The notes: generated by a model not told the origin, from the letters alone. Positions 32,100 through 43,534 are shown, counted from the stretch's first letter. The stretch is DNA of 64,000 nucleotides from Sweltsa coloradensis (GCA_024449915.1 JAMZAV010000094.1:637111-701110); one strand, 5' to 3'. Translations and numbers: made by a program.

Positions 32100-33735
32100 C
32101 CATCTGAAAGTTCGCAGTTCAGTTCAGTTTATTTAGCAGTTTTGTTACATGGCATACATTTGTTACATTTTATTTATATAACAGCCATAATACATTGTCA
32201 ACAAGTACATATAACAATCACGGAACACAAAATATACACCAAATACTTCATGCAGTTGTCATTAATTTACTGGTAAGTACCAACTGTCCAAGCAACCATA
32301 CACATCTTATTGCCAACTGCCGTGCAGGGCATAACAATAGTAGTAATCACTTACTCACTTTATAACAACAATAATAATTATAACAATTAAGAATACCAAT
32401 TAAAAGTTTATTATTAAAATCAAGATTAAAATTAAAAATTAAATTAAAAACTATCATATGACTGTTAATAATAGACATAAGACTCTCAAATCTCTCAGAT
32501 GGTAGCCTTGTACACACCTATTGAGGGAAAATTTAAAAAGCTTCTTAAAACATATTCTCATGGTAACACATCAAACCCAAATCTAAAAATCCTTCAACTC
32601 TATAAAGACAAATACCCAACATATACTCCTTTAATTTAGACTTAAACAGAGTTAACTTTCAGTTGACTTTATATTATCAGGCAATTTGTTAAAAAACTTT
32701 ATTCCTGCATTGATTGGAGCCTTTTCTCCCAGTTTTAATTACCAGCAGCGACAAAAATGTTACTTTTATTTCTCGTCTCATGATTGTGAGTGTCGCTACC
32801 CTTTGCAAGCTTATGATAGAAATGTTCACGAACATAAAGAATGGAGCAATACACATATTTAGCAGGACAAGCTTATGATAGAAATGTTAGAATAAAGATT
32901 TGAATGCTCCCTACACGAGTGAAATCTTCCTAAATGAAGTATACATCTTAACGCTTTTTTTTTTGTAATTTAAAGATTCGATTAGTGTTCTTCCTACTAC
33001 TGTTTCCCCACAAAATAATACCATAATATTTATATGTGCCTCAACTAATGCATAGTAGGCAGCAGTAAGCAATGCCCTATCACAATACTTTTTCAGCTGC
33101 CTTAGAACGTATATTCCAGAGCTAATTTTCCCCGCAATAAAATCAATGTGGTGATTCCAAGAAAGCTTGTCATCTATTAGAATTCCTAGAACATTTGCCA
33201 CCACAGCTTGGTCTAAGATATTTTTGCCTATTTGAATATTTATTTCCCGATTTATCCTATTTCCTGGATTAAATACCATCACGCTACACTTTTTTCGTTA
33301 ACTTTAAGACAATTAGGTACTTTTGAAGTGTTGGGCTATGATGTTAGTTTGTACGTAAGCACTTACTTCCAGATCTTCCAATGTTTTTGAAACTACCATA
33401 TAGGTTGAGTCGTCTGCAAAGAGCAGCAATCGACCATCATAAACTTGCTCCGGTATATTGTTCACACATAATATATTAAAGAATAAAGGTCCGTTCACAG
33501 ACCCCTGAGGGACCCCGTGCTGAATTCCCTGCATTTCCGATTTATAAGATTGCTTAGCTTCAAGCTCACTAACAGTATCAATTTGAACAAACTGAGTTCT
33601 GTCTTTAAGTTATGACTTTACCCACTCCAACGCAACACCTCGGATCAACACCTCGGATACCATCTTTCAAGTTTTTGCACAAGGACACAATCAAAAGCTT
33701 TTGACAGGTCCATAAAAGTGGCCATTGCTAGCCTA
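32100..33735 (-). mobile_element. 5'-truncated non-LTR retrotransposon with RT domain and 3' UTR
   Basis: Starts (5') at about 33735 with RT motif A ATFMDLSKAFDCV (catalytic Asp). It continues with motif B GVPQGSVNGPLFFN (33534 downward), motif C LLLFADDSTYMVV, a frameshift, then FNPGNRINREINIQIGKNI...LGILIDDKLSWNHHIDFIAG (thumb, 33282-32911). About 800 bp of AT-rich 3' UTR follow, ending near 32110 in GTTCA/TGAAC repeats, as in CR1/L2/Jockey-type LINEs. The endonuclease domain is absent and stops are present, so it is a dead copy. Confidence 0.82.
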
Positions 33736-34323
33736 GGCCTACCTTAGTAGAAGTAGTAATTCAAATTACCGCCTTTTGAGCGTCTCGAAGTTCAAAGTAG
33801 TTCGAGAAAAGATATCACACCAACGACGCTTGTCTTTGTACGTGCTTTGTACTTACCTTTGGCTTTGGAGAGCTTTATGAGAAACTCTGTAATGGCGATG
33901 TTGCTGTAAATTCTAGGCTAGGTTCGACGCGTGGTTGTAGCTCACTAAATAAATAGGAGCATTGGCTTTGAGATGGCTTTGAGTATATCTCATTAGCTAG
34001 GCTAGGCCTAGTATTACCTCTATTTTGAAGTATAATTATTTACTCAAAATGTGCAAATGATGTATTTGCTCTAGATAAAAGTCACCTGGAAACAAGGAAG
34101 GACTTTTGAAGGAGGCTAGCTAGCCTAGGCCCTACCGCCTCTGCTATTAGGCCCTACTAGGCCTAGCCTAGGCCTAACCTACATAGGCGGAATATGTCGG
34201 ACAGGTAAGGTTTTTGCATTTAAACATCACATAACAAGTTAAAAAAATAAAAAATAACGTTGGGCCCTAGGCTAAGGGGTAGGCCTAGGCCTAGGCTTTC
34301 TTCTGTAGGCTAGGCCTAGGCCT

Positions 34324-35007
34324 ACTTGGCGGGTCCCAACTTTAAAGGCCGATGCACAAATTGCCCGGTAACGAGAACGGGAACGAGAACGAGAACGGGA
34401 AGACGCTAACGTTAAGAGCTTCGATGCACAACAGCCCGTGAAGCAAGCCGACGGGAACAAATCAAATAATAAGTGTGTTAATTATATTTTGTTATTTTGT
34501 TATTCCGCTCATGTTTATTTAATTTATTTAGCATATTACTCGCGTATAAACCATCAGTCAGCTGATAAAATAGTGTCAGGCCGTGCACATCTTGATTCTG
34601 ATTGGTTCCGGTAAGGTAGGCCTACTGGACGGGAACGTTACGGAAAGTTAAAACTTGGTGATGTTCCCGTTGTCGTTGCCGGGATACGGGAACGACCGGC
34701 AACGGGAAGCTTTATTGTGCATCGTGTCGTAAGTTAACGTGTGATTTAACTTTCTTCCCGTTCTCGTTGTCGTTGTCGTTCTCGTTACCGGGCAATTGTG
34801 CATCGGCCTTTAGGCCCTATAGGCCTACACTAACGGAAAGGATTTCGGGTGCGCTCTTTTCGAAACTATCCTAGAACTAGGCTAGCGCGGCGCACTGTAG
34901 CCAGCGGAAAGTTCGGCTAACCTAACGAAAGTAGTTTTGTAACGGAAAGGATTTCGGGTGTGTAGGCCAATGTTTTCATTGAAAAAAAATGTTGGGACCC
35001 GCCAAGT
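34324..35007. mobile_element. TIR element with 17-bp perfect inverted ends
   Basis: The ends are ACTTGGCGGGTCCCAAC (34324-34340) and its complement (34991-35007). It contains a second inverted-repeat element at 34344-34811. The right part (34838-34990) matches the dispersed repeat at 20008-20220. No ORF. Classification unknown. Confidence 0.6.
34344..34811. mobile_element. Nested MITE with hexamer-rich inverted ends
   Basis: AAAGGCCGATGCACAA at the left is inverted at the right. Immediately inside, both arms contain CCCGGTAACGAGAACG followed by irregular GAACGA/GAACGG hexamers (34367-34420, inverted at about 34752-34795). This subterminal hexamer array is probably a protein-binding array of the element (inference). 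The target duplication is not clear. Confidence 0.6.
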
Positions 35008-35062
35008 ACAGAAGTGCCGGCTAAGGCTAGCCTAGGCCCTAGCCCTAGTTTACATTCACTTA

Positions 35063-35485
35063 TGCCCAGTTCACATAAAGTCGTAGGCCTAGGTAGGCCT
35101 AGTCGTAGTCACAAGCAATGGTAAAGTATAGGGAACACATCGCATGGTTTAGTCTTAGTCACAGTCGTAAGTTCATCTTTCGTACAACTAAACCACAAAT
35201 TCTTACGACGAGCGAATCAGAACTTGAAACGTCACTTACAACAGACCAATGAGATTATCTACTACTCGAGTCAGTTGCGCTAGGCTACTATGTTGAGAGT
35301 CAGTTGAGAGACTACTTCCGGTTCCCGTTTCTATCAAGATTTTACGCGAATGACATCACATCCAAATGCCAAAGAGCTTTGGCCAAACATGGCACATTTA
35401 CGTGAAGCTCTTTGTTAAAACTTGAAACCACGCCCTCAAAATCTTACGACTACGACTACAACTTTGGGCCTATGTGAACTGGGCA
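35063..35485. mobile_element. Harbinger-like MITE H3 with TTA target duplication
   Basis: The ends are TGCCCAGTTCACATAAAG and its diverged complement ending in TGTGAACTGGGCA, flanked by TTA at 35060-35062 and 35486-35488. 'cgtagtcacaag' and 'cttacgacta'-like words lie inside both arms. The right TTA is the same triplet that begins the TTAA of the larger element at 35490. Confidence 0.7.
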
Positions 35486-36967
35486 TTAAAGGGATCGTTC
35501 ACCTCTTATGTTAGGGTTTACACAGACATCTATTTACCTAAGTAGACTCCATTTACAACAAATGATTGACCAAAAATAATCTTAGTAATGCTAAATTAAT
35601 TGTTAAATGTGCAATGAAATTTCCTTCATCTTCACCACTTATCAGTCGTGGCAACAGTGCACGAGTAGCGGCCGGCAGAGTGTCGAGTGTCGAGGCGAGC
35701 TGCGTCATCTTATTGGGCTTAGCACGCGACACAAGCTTTGAAGGAGGGTGGGGGATAAGACATTGATACTCGGTTTAAATTAGGTCGAAACAAAACACAT
35801 GTGCATCTCTCAACCCGGCTGAGATGGATTTGGTAATATCTGGATTGATTTACATAACATGTAGGCCTACATCTGTTATTCACACAAAGCAAAAATACAA
35901 ATACGCCTATACAATCTTGTAATCTCGTGTATGGAGCACAGCAGTTATGTCACTGTTCACAATAGAATAAGCAGGAGAAGGCGAATAACGTTCCAATAGG
36001 GTGCACTTTCAGTCTTATCTTGAGTCTTGAGGATGAATATTTTTGTGTACTTGGAACGATCATATTTCCTTTAAAACTTTTCATTTCCTTTCATTTATTG
36101 TCATGTCTTGTCTTGTCTCTACGCTAGGTACGGCCATTCCATTCCATTAGCACAAGTATCGAGTGATTATTACGAAATTATGAAATTCTGTTGTTTCGAC
36201 AATCGACTTGTTGGTTTTTCGCAAGTGTGACCCCCCCCCCCTCCCCAAGCTACCAGTCGAAAGATAAATATTTAATGCTGATGCACTATGCCAGTACTCT
36301 TTGTATGTTGACCAATATGCTGTTGACGGTGATTTTTTATAGCTATGTTTATGTTTGGAATGGTTCTAATATGTGCCAGCCTGCATCTACTCGAAAAACG
36401 ATAAGCTATTAATTACCCTGGTGAAAAATCTTGGCAAGATCTTGGCAAGATCTTGACAAGATCTTGGCAAGATTGTATTGTAAGATCTTGTATTTTTCTT
36501 GCCAAGATCTTGCCAAGATCTTGCAAGAACATGTCAAGATCTTGCCAAGATCTTGCCAAGAACTTGCAAGATCTTGCAAGATCTTGTATAATCTTGCAAG
36601 ATTGTGGTTGGTCTATTTATGCGGTACCGGTACGCCTACTTGATGCAATTTCGATACAAACTTTGCCACCTTATTAGATGTTTATCCGTGGCTTGTTAAT
36701 CTAGGCCCTGTGAACAAGAACACAAAGCAAGTAGGCTTGCCTGCAGGCTAGGGCAAACACAGGCCTAGACCTATAGTGCAAGGCATAATACTTTTAGTCA
36801 ACTGTCATCTAAGCCTACTACCTAGGCTACAGTAGTGGTTGTAAATACTCACATAGTCTGAGGTCTGTACAAGACATGGCAACTATCTGTAGCTATTTAA
36901 ATGTGTATGTGGCCTTTGCTTACGATGTAGACCAGGTCTATTATCAACTGTCTACTCTAGTTCTAAA

Positions 36968-37337
36968 CTAGGGAAACGCCAAAGTCGTTGTTAGACGAGT
37001 GAGTGAGCCATGTGTTGAGTACCCGGTAACATTTCTTTTTTTCCCCTTACCTTAGGCCTCCCTAGCCTATCATAGGCTACAGTGGAGCATTTTGGCCTAA
37101 ACTATGGCCTAAACTTTTACACAACTCCCGGACCAACAATCTACCATTAAGCAAGACCCGGCAGTCACACGGAATATTCAGTTGAAGACTGCCAACAACA
37201 GCAACCTCCGGCACAGTGATTTCACCAATACCCTATTATTTGTACGAATATAATTATCAAACTTAAATGCAAATGTTCCCGGGTACTCACCACATGACTC
37301 ACTCACTCGTCTAACTACGACTTTGGCGTTTCCCTAG
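36968..37337. mobile_element. Element E2: both ends look like Helitron2 3' termini
   Basis: A 370-bp element from CTAGGGAAACGCCAAAGTCG to its complement ending CGTTTCCCTAG. Both ends fold AACG...CGTT next to CTAG and carry the subterminal 'gacgagtgagtgag' box. The interior is shared with E1, including 'agccatgtgttgagtacccg'. It may belong with D2 as one 984-bp element (36968-37951), because the D2 terminus TTGAACGAGTGAGCG matches the E2 subterminal box. Confidence 0.6.
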
Positions 37338-37951
37338 TCTAGTTGGCTAAAGCGCCCTTGTAGCTGAAATTGTGGGAGACGTGGGTTCAATCCCCTGGTC
37401 GGGAAAGATTTTGTAATTTCTAGATTGTTTTTCAAAAATTATTAAACATGTTTTGAAATGCATATAACGCAGTGTAGTCCATCATCTGTGGCAATAGGGC
37501 CTACTATGGTAAACATAGCCAGTACGAAATACGTGAAAATATTGCAAGGTTTACTCAATCAGTCAATCTCCGAGCGGAATTTGGGGTACCTTGACGTCCA
37601 ACATTCGACAGACCTTGCATGGGCACGGCATTTCACGGCCAGGCGAAAAACAAACAAAAAATATCTTTTCAAAATCTAAAACATTGTCGTTAAAATAATT
37701 TCTAAACATTGGAAGTCTATTTCTCAGTTTATTATTTCTTGTAGGTTTAAATCGCAATGAATCTTGCTGATTTTGTTAACAGTTCTCAATAAACTCGTAC
37801 CGGATGTCCGTTTAAAATTTCAGCGCAATCTGTTCAGCGATTCGGCTGATTTTCAACGTACACACACACACACACGCACGCACGCAGAAAAACAATAAGG
37901 GCCGTTTAAGTCGAATGGAAATCACTACGTTCGCTACGCTCACTCGTTCAA
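37338..37951 (-). mobile_element. Family D repeat, copy D2 (most complete), with tRNA-like segment
   Basis: Contains the full body seen in D1 and D3 and ends 'gctcactcgttcaa' (minus-strand start TTGAACGAGTGAGCG). Bases 37341-37410 resemble a degenerate tRNA: 'ttggctaaagcgc' as an A-box-like word and 'gtgggttcaatcccctgg' as a T-arm/B-box. A CA/GC dinucleotide run is at 37862-37888. It could be a SINE or a Helitron2-type element that took up a tRNA-derived piece; the terminus favours the latter. Confidence 0.55.
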
Positions 37952-38240
37952 TAAACTGAAACAGTGAGACAGCACAAATGCAGCCTTGCATGGCTTTGAT
38001 GTAACTGTTAGTGATGACTGATGAGGTTCAAGATGCTAACACCAGGTGGAAGATTTTGACAAGATCTTGTTTATATCTTGTTTCTAACCAAGTTCTTGCC
38101 AAGATCTTGCCAAGATCTTGCCAGTAATATTCTTGTTAAGAATCTTGCCAAGATCTTGCCAAGATCTTACTTAATACAAGTTCTTGTCAAGATCTTGCAA
38201 GATCTTACAAGATCTTGACAAGAATTTTCACACAGGGTAA

Positions 38241-38640
38241 GAGTAAACAAACACTGCCCGAAAACCTTGCGGGTACTTTTTCACATAGTATTGTATTTAT
38301 ATTATCATACTTTTTACTCAATACTAGTATATCATACTACCTAGTAATAATGAGGTGAGGTATATGTATACAGCCAGTGTCACTGATTTAATATTGTTTA
38401 TCTTTTTTACGGTGCATTATAATAGATAGTACAAGCCTAACACGCGAGACTTATTCGGGAGGTCCCCGTTCGAATGTTCGATACTTACCACTGGCACCCT
38501 GACATTTACTTTTTTTTTACGAAAACTGACGCTATCCCTTAGCTACTTTATTAGCAGTATATTTTTTCAAAACAAGTGTTGTTGACCAGTGTTATGTAGG
38601 GCCTATTGTTAGTAATTGGGAACGCGGGCCATCTGCTTTG
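38241..38640. other. Unassigned interior of K1
   Basis: AT-rich. 'gtccccgttcgaatgttcga' at about 38465-38484 looks like a tRNA B-box but no tRNA can be folded. Nothing else seen. Confidence 0.4.
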
Positions 38641-38648
38641 GTTTTACT

Positions 38649-40660
38649 GCCATTCCATAGTTGCGGGTGTGACACATTACACACTTACAACACCTGTCAA
38701 GTATTTATAAATTACAAATTGAAACTCAAGACATTGTATACATCATTGTTGCCATAAGATATAGAAATACACCAAATTTCATCTTCCTGTGACTTAAAGA
38801 AATCTGTAAATTAAAATTAAAACAGGTGTTGCGGGTGTGACACTTTTTGCCACTGTATTTACACCCTTACATGAACATGTGCAAAAGTCTGTGAATATAG
38901 GACCCCTTGGATAGGTTTTTTTTTTCCTAAAGCATTATAGAACACCATTAAAAAAATATATAGGAATAGTGGCTCAATAATTTAGAAGACGATTTATGAT
39001 GGTTTGAATATGTTGCGGGTGTGACAAGGAAATGTTGCGGGTGTGACGTAGTGCACAAATATAACATTAAATACGAGTTTTTGTAAGTTAATTTGAATTT
39101 GGTTGGCAGTTTTCTTACATAATTCATGAATACTCAATACTAAAATGTAAGTTAACAAATATGCATGACTAAAAAATATGATAGGCTATTTAAAAAGGTA
39201 GCCTATTATAAAATAAAATGTTGCATTGTAATTTTTTTAATGAAATATGGATCCTCCTCACTGATTATTTTTGTTTAAACTTTGAAATAATAGCCTAAAA
39301 AGAGGATTTTATAATTAATGCAGCTTTATCATTATTCATGCATGCCTAATCACTGCGCGAACTTAAATTCCCCACAATTGTTGTGAAGTATTGGAGGAGC
39401 TACCATCTTCTTGATTTAACGTCTTTGTTCTCGCATGACGTATCCACAATATCAGGCCATATCCAATAGTTGCCACCAGGATGCATATACTTAAGGGTTA
39501 CTTCAGTGGTTTCATCATCAAATGCTACGATTTCAGCATAATACTGCTTGTCGGTATTTTTTCCCCTATTTACCGCTAGTGAAACGAGGACAAAATCACT
39601 GACGTTAACTATCTAGGGCAGGATCGTTGACGGAAGGCATTTCTTCAACTCCTATAAAACGGAAGCAAACTGCTCTCAGGCTAGATGTAGACCAGGCAAG
39701 AAATGGTGCATTGATTGAACCCCTGGAATATTGTCTATAGAATTCCACCGTCCATCCAGGAATTCTATATGCTCTTGGGTATCTTTGCTCGTCACAAATA
39801 GTGAAGTCACTCCATTTACAATCTTGCTTGTGAACTCTTGTACATTGGTGATGATTACCCTAAGAGATTTGATTTCCATCCACACTTAACGCTAAAACGG
39901 TCCCTCCGACACCGTCGACAGCGCCCTTCCTGTGGGATGTGGCAAAAAAATTCCACTCTCCCTGCAAGCCAAAGTCTGCCTCCATCAGGCACACATTTGT
40001 TACTGTAAATTTATTCTTAAATTGACCAGCGCAGTCATCCGAAAATTAATCACTTTTGTTAACTTAGAAAACTAGGCTTTAGGTTCAGCAAAAATCTTTT
40101 TAAGGAATGCCCACACTGCATGTTTGTTATGTGTCAAATCGTCACTTACAACCGCGAAGGACCTCTTAACGTCATCTTTCAATCAAGCGCAGGCTGTAAA
40201 AACAGTAATTTGATCATGGCTCCAATGAGTGCTCTGAATCTCGTCTTGCATGATCACCGAAAATTTTTCAGCAAAGTCGCCTTGAAGTACAAATTCGTTT
40301 TCAGGTAATCTCTCTTTGTGCATTTTCAAAATATGTTGACTGCGTTCATTATATGTGCATTACTTAGGCTACCTAAACTAGGTAGTCCTAATGGGACAAT
40401 TTTTCTACCTATTTGACTGTAGCCCTGGCATTATCATGCAATTCAATATTCATGTCACACCCGCAACATAACTGTGTGTCACACCCGCAACACAATTTCA
40501 ACCACTTCTAGTCAGTGTACCTCAGTTTTCTCTGTTGGATATGTTAAGGCATTTAACCTAACCTTAAAATAAAGTAGCCTACTCTCCAACTTTTGTTAGC
40601 CATAATCTTAACACTAGGCCTATCATAGTTTATTGTAGTTTTGTGTTGGGGGTGTGACAT
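38649..40660. repeat. TTGCGGGTGTGAC subterminal repeats flanking the K1 pseudogene
   Basis: TTGCGGGTGTGAC occurs directly at 38661, 38829, 39013 and 39034, and inverted (GTCACACCCGCAA) at about 40454 and 40478; a diverged TTGGGGGTGTGAC is at 40646. The copies lie on both sides of the coding relic 39400-40302 and point inwards or outwards symmetrically, as subterminal transposase-binding repeats often do. GCCATTCCATAG at 38649 is inverted at 41025. Confidence 0.7.
39400..40302 (-). pseudogene. Decayed transposon-type ORF inside K1
   Basis: Minus-strand pieces in order: ENEFVLQGDFAEKFSVIMQD and EIQSTHWSHDQITVF; then KRSFAVVSDDLTHNKHAVW; then (other frame) DDCAGQFKNKFTV, DFGLQGEWNFFATSHRKG and DGVGGTV; then SDFVLVSLAVNRGK and YAEIVAFDDETTEVTLKYMH ending at a stop at 39400. 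From memory, the combination 'DFAE-x-QDE-x-Q-x2-HW', 'SDG/C-x-QFKN' and 'W-x-FFATSHGKG-x2-DG-x-GG' recurs in uncharacterised invertebrate mobile-element proteins. At least four frameshifts or stops. It may be the former transposase of K1. Confidence 0.62.
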
Positions 40661-41130
40661 GTATTGTATTGTAGGCCTATGTATTATAACATCTTTAATG
40701 ATACCAAATTTAAGTAAAACTTGCTAAATGTGTTCAGTTTTTACAACTAAAATACTTCACAACATCATTAAGTATTGATAAACAAAATAAAGAACTTCAC
40801 ACAGCTGAACTAAAAGAAATTGCAGGGCTGCCATTTTAGGGGATGTGGCACTAAAATAAAAACAATAACTTTACACCAACTTTGAAGCACTGTAAAACAC
40901 ATAATTGACTACCCACAAATAAAGTAAAGACATTTTGAAATTCAGTGGAGTTTTGACTTTAATTTTTGACCTATCAATAAACTATTGGGTAAAAATAATT
41001 TTTCACTTGTCAGGCTCACTTTGCTATGGAATGGCCGTTTAGTAGAACAGACTATTTCGACAGATAGACCGGGACCTGCCTCGCGCGTTACACATCGCTA
41101 GTGGATGTGCCGTGTTGCAACACATCGCCA

Positions 41131-41162
41131 GCTCAAGAACAGTGACGTCACTGTTCTTGAGC
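41131..41162. repeat. Perfect 32-bp palindrome centred on TGACGTCA
   Basis: GCTCAAGAACAG then TGACGTCA then CTGTTCTTGAGC, perfectly self-complementary, lying about 100 bp inside the right end of K1. TGACGTCA is the CREB/ATF consensus site. Whether it is bound is unknown; it may simply be a hairpin of the transposon end. Confidence 0.85.
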
Positions 41163-41861
41163 GCGGCGATGAATTTAAAGACCCCTATTGACGTAGGTCG
41201 GGAAATATACACAAACTACTTAGTGTTTATGTTTCTATTTGAAATTAAGACTAACTTGTCAAAGAGGTGAACGGACACTTTAAGGTACTAGGTAGTATAG
41301 GCTTTACATAGGGTACTAGATTTTTCGTAAAAACGTTATATTTTTAGCCCTAGTTTGGTAGGTAGGCCTACCGTAATATTATCTGATTTAGGCTAGTATC
41401 TTTCAATAAAATCAAACCAGAAGAAAATTGCAGAATAACTTCACAATGAATTATTATGTTATGATAGCGCAAGCATGAAATATAGCAAGAAAAAGACCAA
41501 AATGCCTTACTTTAACGGCTGTTTTCTCAAAACTGTAATTCGTTACACATTGACAAATCTTCCACCAAGTTTACAGGAATAACAACAGAGTAGATGGATC
41601 ATTTTATGGCTTGTTCTGTAGTTATAAACACAGCATGTTTGACAGAAGCAACATTTTGGTATGGACCAAACCCACATGAATTAAAATACATAGCCTAATG
41701 TACCCTAAAGTTTTATTTTATGGTGGAAAAATTTGCTTAAATAAAGTCTTTATAGAGAAGCCTACATCGCTAGGTTACTCTTTATTCCAACAAACTATAT
41801 AGTTAGGAAAGGGTGTTCCACCATGGGTCTTGGGCATCCAGGACATCAGTATCGGTCTGCA

Positions 41862-42150
41862 CAAGTCAACACATCATTTTCTTGACACTACAGGATCTTG
41901 GTGTATTTCTTTCTCTTGTCGGACACCAACTCTCTCCACTTTTTCCTGTCTTCCACCATCTCTCTTAATGCTCCCACCCTGCCCAATTCCTTCCTCTCGT
42001 CCTCCACATCTGCTTGTAACCTGGTTCTGCCATCTATCCCCTAGGTCTTCCCACTCTCTTCTCTCATTCACTACTGCAAATGCTTGTCTTGGGATCCTAG
42101 GTTTCCTTCTTTCTCATGTGGCATACCATCGTAGTCGGTCCCATTACCAA
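41862..42150 (-). mobile_element. LINE ORF2 C-terminal fragment
   Basis: On the minus strand: HMRKKETQDPKTSI, then after a stop ERRVGRPRG and REWEDLGDRWQNQV, and a W-rich end with KSGESWCP. This is the same G-R-P-R...W pattern as 8821-9165 but more decayed (several stops and frameshifts). Confidence 0.55.
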
Positions 42151-42838
42151 TCTTGAACTTTAGGCTATCAAACTCCCATTTTCTCCGTATCACACTACTT
42201 CGAACTGGTCCATCTTAGTGGACAACCTGCCATATTTTAAAATAATAAAATTTAATACTTGGAGCAGCCTAGGATCCTAGTTGCTCCGGACCCAAAAAAC
42301 TCTCTGTCAAAACAAGATATCTGGCGTAACAATTGGGTAAGGGAAAGGGAAACTGAGTCTGGATGGGTTGAGCAATATTACATTTTGATATCAGAAGTCA
42401 TTTTTTTGTTTTTCTCCCCACATATATATTCCTTATTGATTAACTTTCCGGGAAATGTGTGCAAAAGAAAAAAATGTAAAAAAGTTTACGAAGGTCGGAG
42501 CCTACTAACATGAGCCATTTAAAAAAGTAGTGCTTTGATCCAGAATGATACACAGGGATCAGTTTGGACAGTCACTAAAAGCTCTTCAAATTGATTCAGG
42601 GGTCATTGATATGTTTCATAAGTAGTGATGCAGCCGCACGTGGACAAAATTTGATTCTGGATGCACTGGTATCAGCATATTGATCCACTACAGTCCCCGG
42701 ATTAGTTGTGAGATCAAGATGTATTATGATCATTCAATTTATGAATATTTACACCTACAGTGTAAATAAGTGTTAAAAAGGCTGAACAAATTTTTTTTTT
42801 GTTCAATACAAAAAATATAAAGACAAAGAAGGCCTGCA

Positions 42839-43534
42839 CCTGGGGGTGATTCTGAACAGAAGTTACAATTTTTTTTCTTCATATTTTTTAACGTGTGATT
42901 AATGTAAAAGTAAAAAATATGCATTATAAAAGGAATACATTAAAGATTTAATATGTGTAAGTTTCATTAAAAAAATCTCACAACTTAAGTCTAAAAAATA
43001 AATCAATTTTTCTATTCCTTCAAATATGGCCTATTTGCTTTTGTTCAAAATGTTCATATAAGCGCGGGACGCAAACTCTTTACCGACCGGCGGAAAAATA
43101 TTTGTTTACATTGTGGCGAGTAACTGTATTGAAATTGAACTAAGCATCAAGTTGCACTGCTGTTGATACCTGCAAGCTTCAAATCTACCATGCGGAGGAC
43201 GCAAGGGTGATTCTGAACACACATCTGTTTTGTGAATTTTATGTTTCTGTTTGTCAGAAAATTATTTCTAAAAAAATGTTTCACTATTTTATTTTCATAG
43301 ACTGTATGGCGCACCTATAAGTATCACTTTTCACTAGGCCTAAATCTACTTGCAAACTTGGTTTAAAACAATTTCTATAAATTTATACTATGTCAAACTG
43401 TGTACGGAAACTGTTGTAATTGATCTTGAAAAATCCTTGCGGTACACATCTTACAACCATACAATAAAGTCTTGCATATTTCGTCAGTTACTTTTTTCTC
43501 ACGAATCAATTGATGTGTTCAGATTCACCCCAGG
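42839..43534. mobile_element. Candidate TIR element with GGTGATTCTGAACA ends
   Basis: CCTGGGGGTGATTCTGAACA at 42839-42858 is inverted as TGTTCAGATTCACCCCAGG at 43516-43534. A further direct GGGTGATTCTGAACAC is at about 43206. The interior is AT-rich without a convincing ORF. No clear target duplication. Confidence 0.5.

Larger units (their letters stand above)
36413..38240. mobile_element. Element Q with CAAGATCTTG palindrome arrays at both ends
   Basis: The inverted ends are TTACCCTGGTGAAAA (36413) and TTACCCTGTGTGAAAA on the other strand (38240). Immediately inside each end lies an array of CAAGATCTTG/GCCAAGATCTTG palindromes (36428-36605 and 38058-38226), about ten to fifteen per side with small variations. 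Many identical subterminal palindromes are typical of transposase-binding arrays in DNA transposons. The interior has been filled by E2 and D2. No ORF of its own is recognised. Confidence 0.7.
35490..41279. mobile_element. Large TTAA-flanked element K1 (Kolobok/T2-like), carrying nested elements
   Basis: The ends are AGGGATCGTTCACCTCTT (35490-35507) and AAGAGGTGAACGGACACT (41262-41279), each bounded by TTAA (35486-35489 and 41280-41283). A second inverted pair ACGGCCATTCCAT lies inside (36130-36142 and 41026-41038). TTAA duplication with AGGG-type ends is known for Xenopus T2/Kolobok-type transposons; piggyBac also uses TTAA but has different ends. It contains element Q (36413-38240) and a decayed ORF (39400-40302). 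The 5.8-kb length fits an autonomous ancestor. Confidence 0.6.

Noticed and set aside
37341..37410. Functional tRNA gene
   Set aside because: A and B boxes are suggestive but acceptor and anticodon stems do not fold, and the segment recurs in family D repeats.
38440..38490. tRNA-like B-box gttcgaatgttcga
   Set aside because: An isolated word; no other tRNA elements at the correct spacing.
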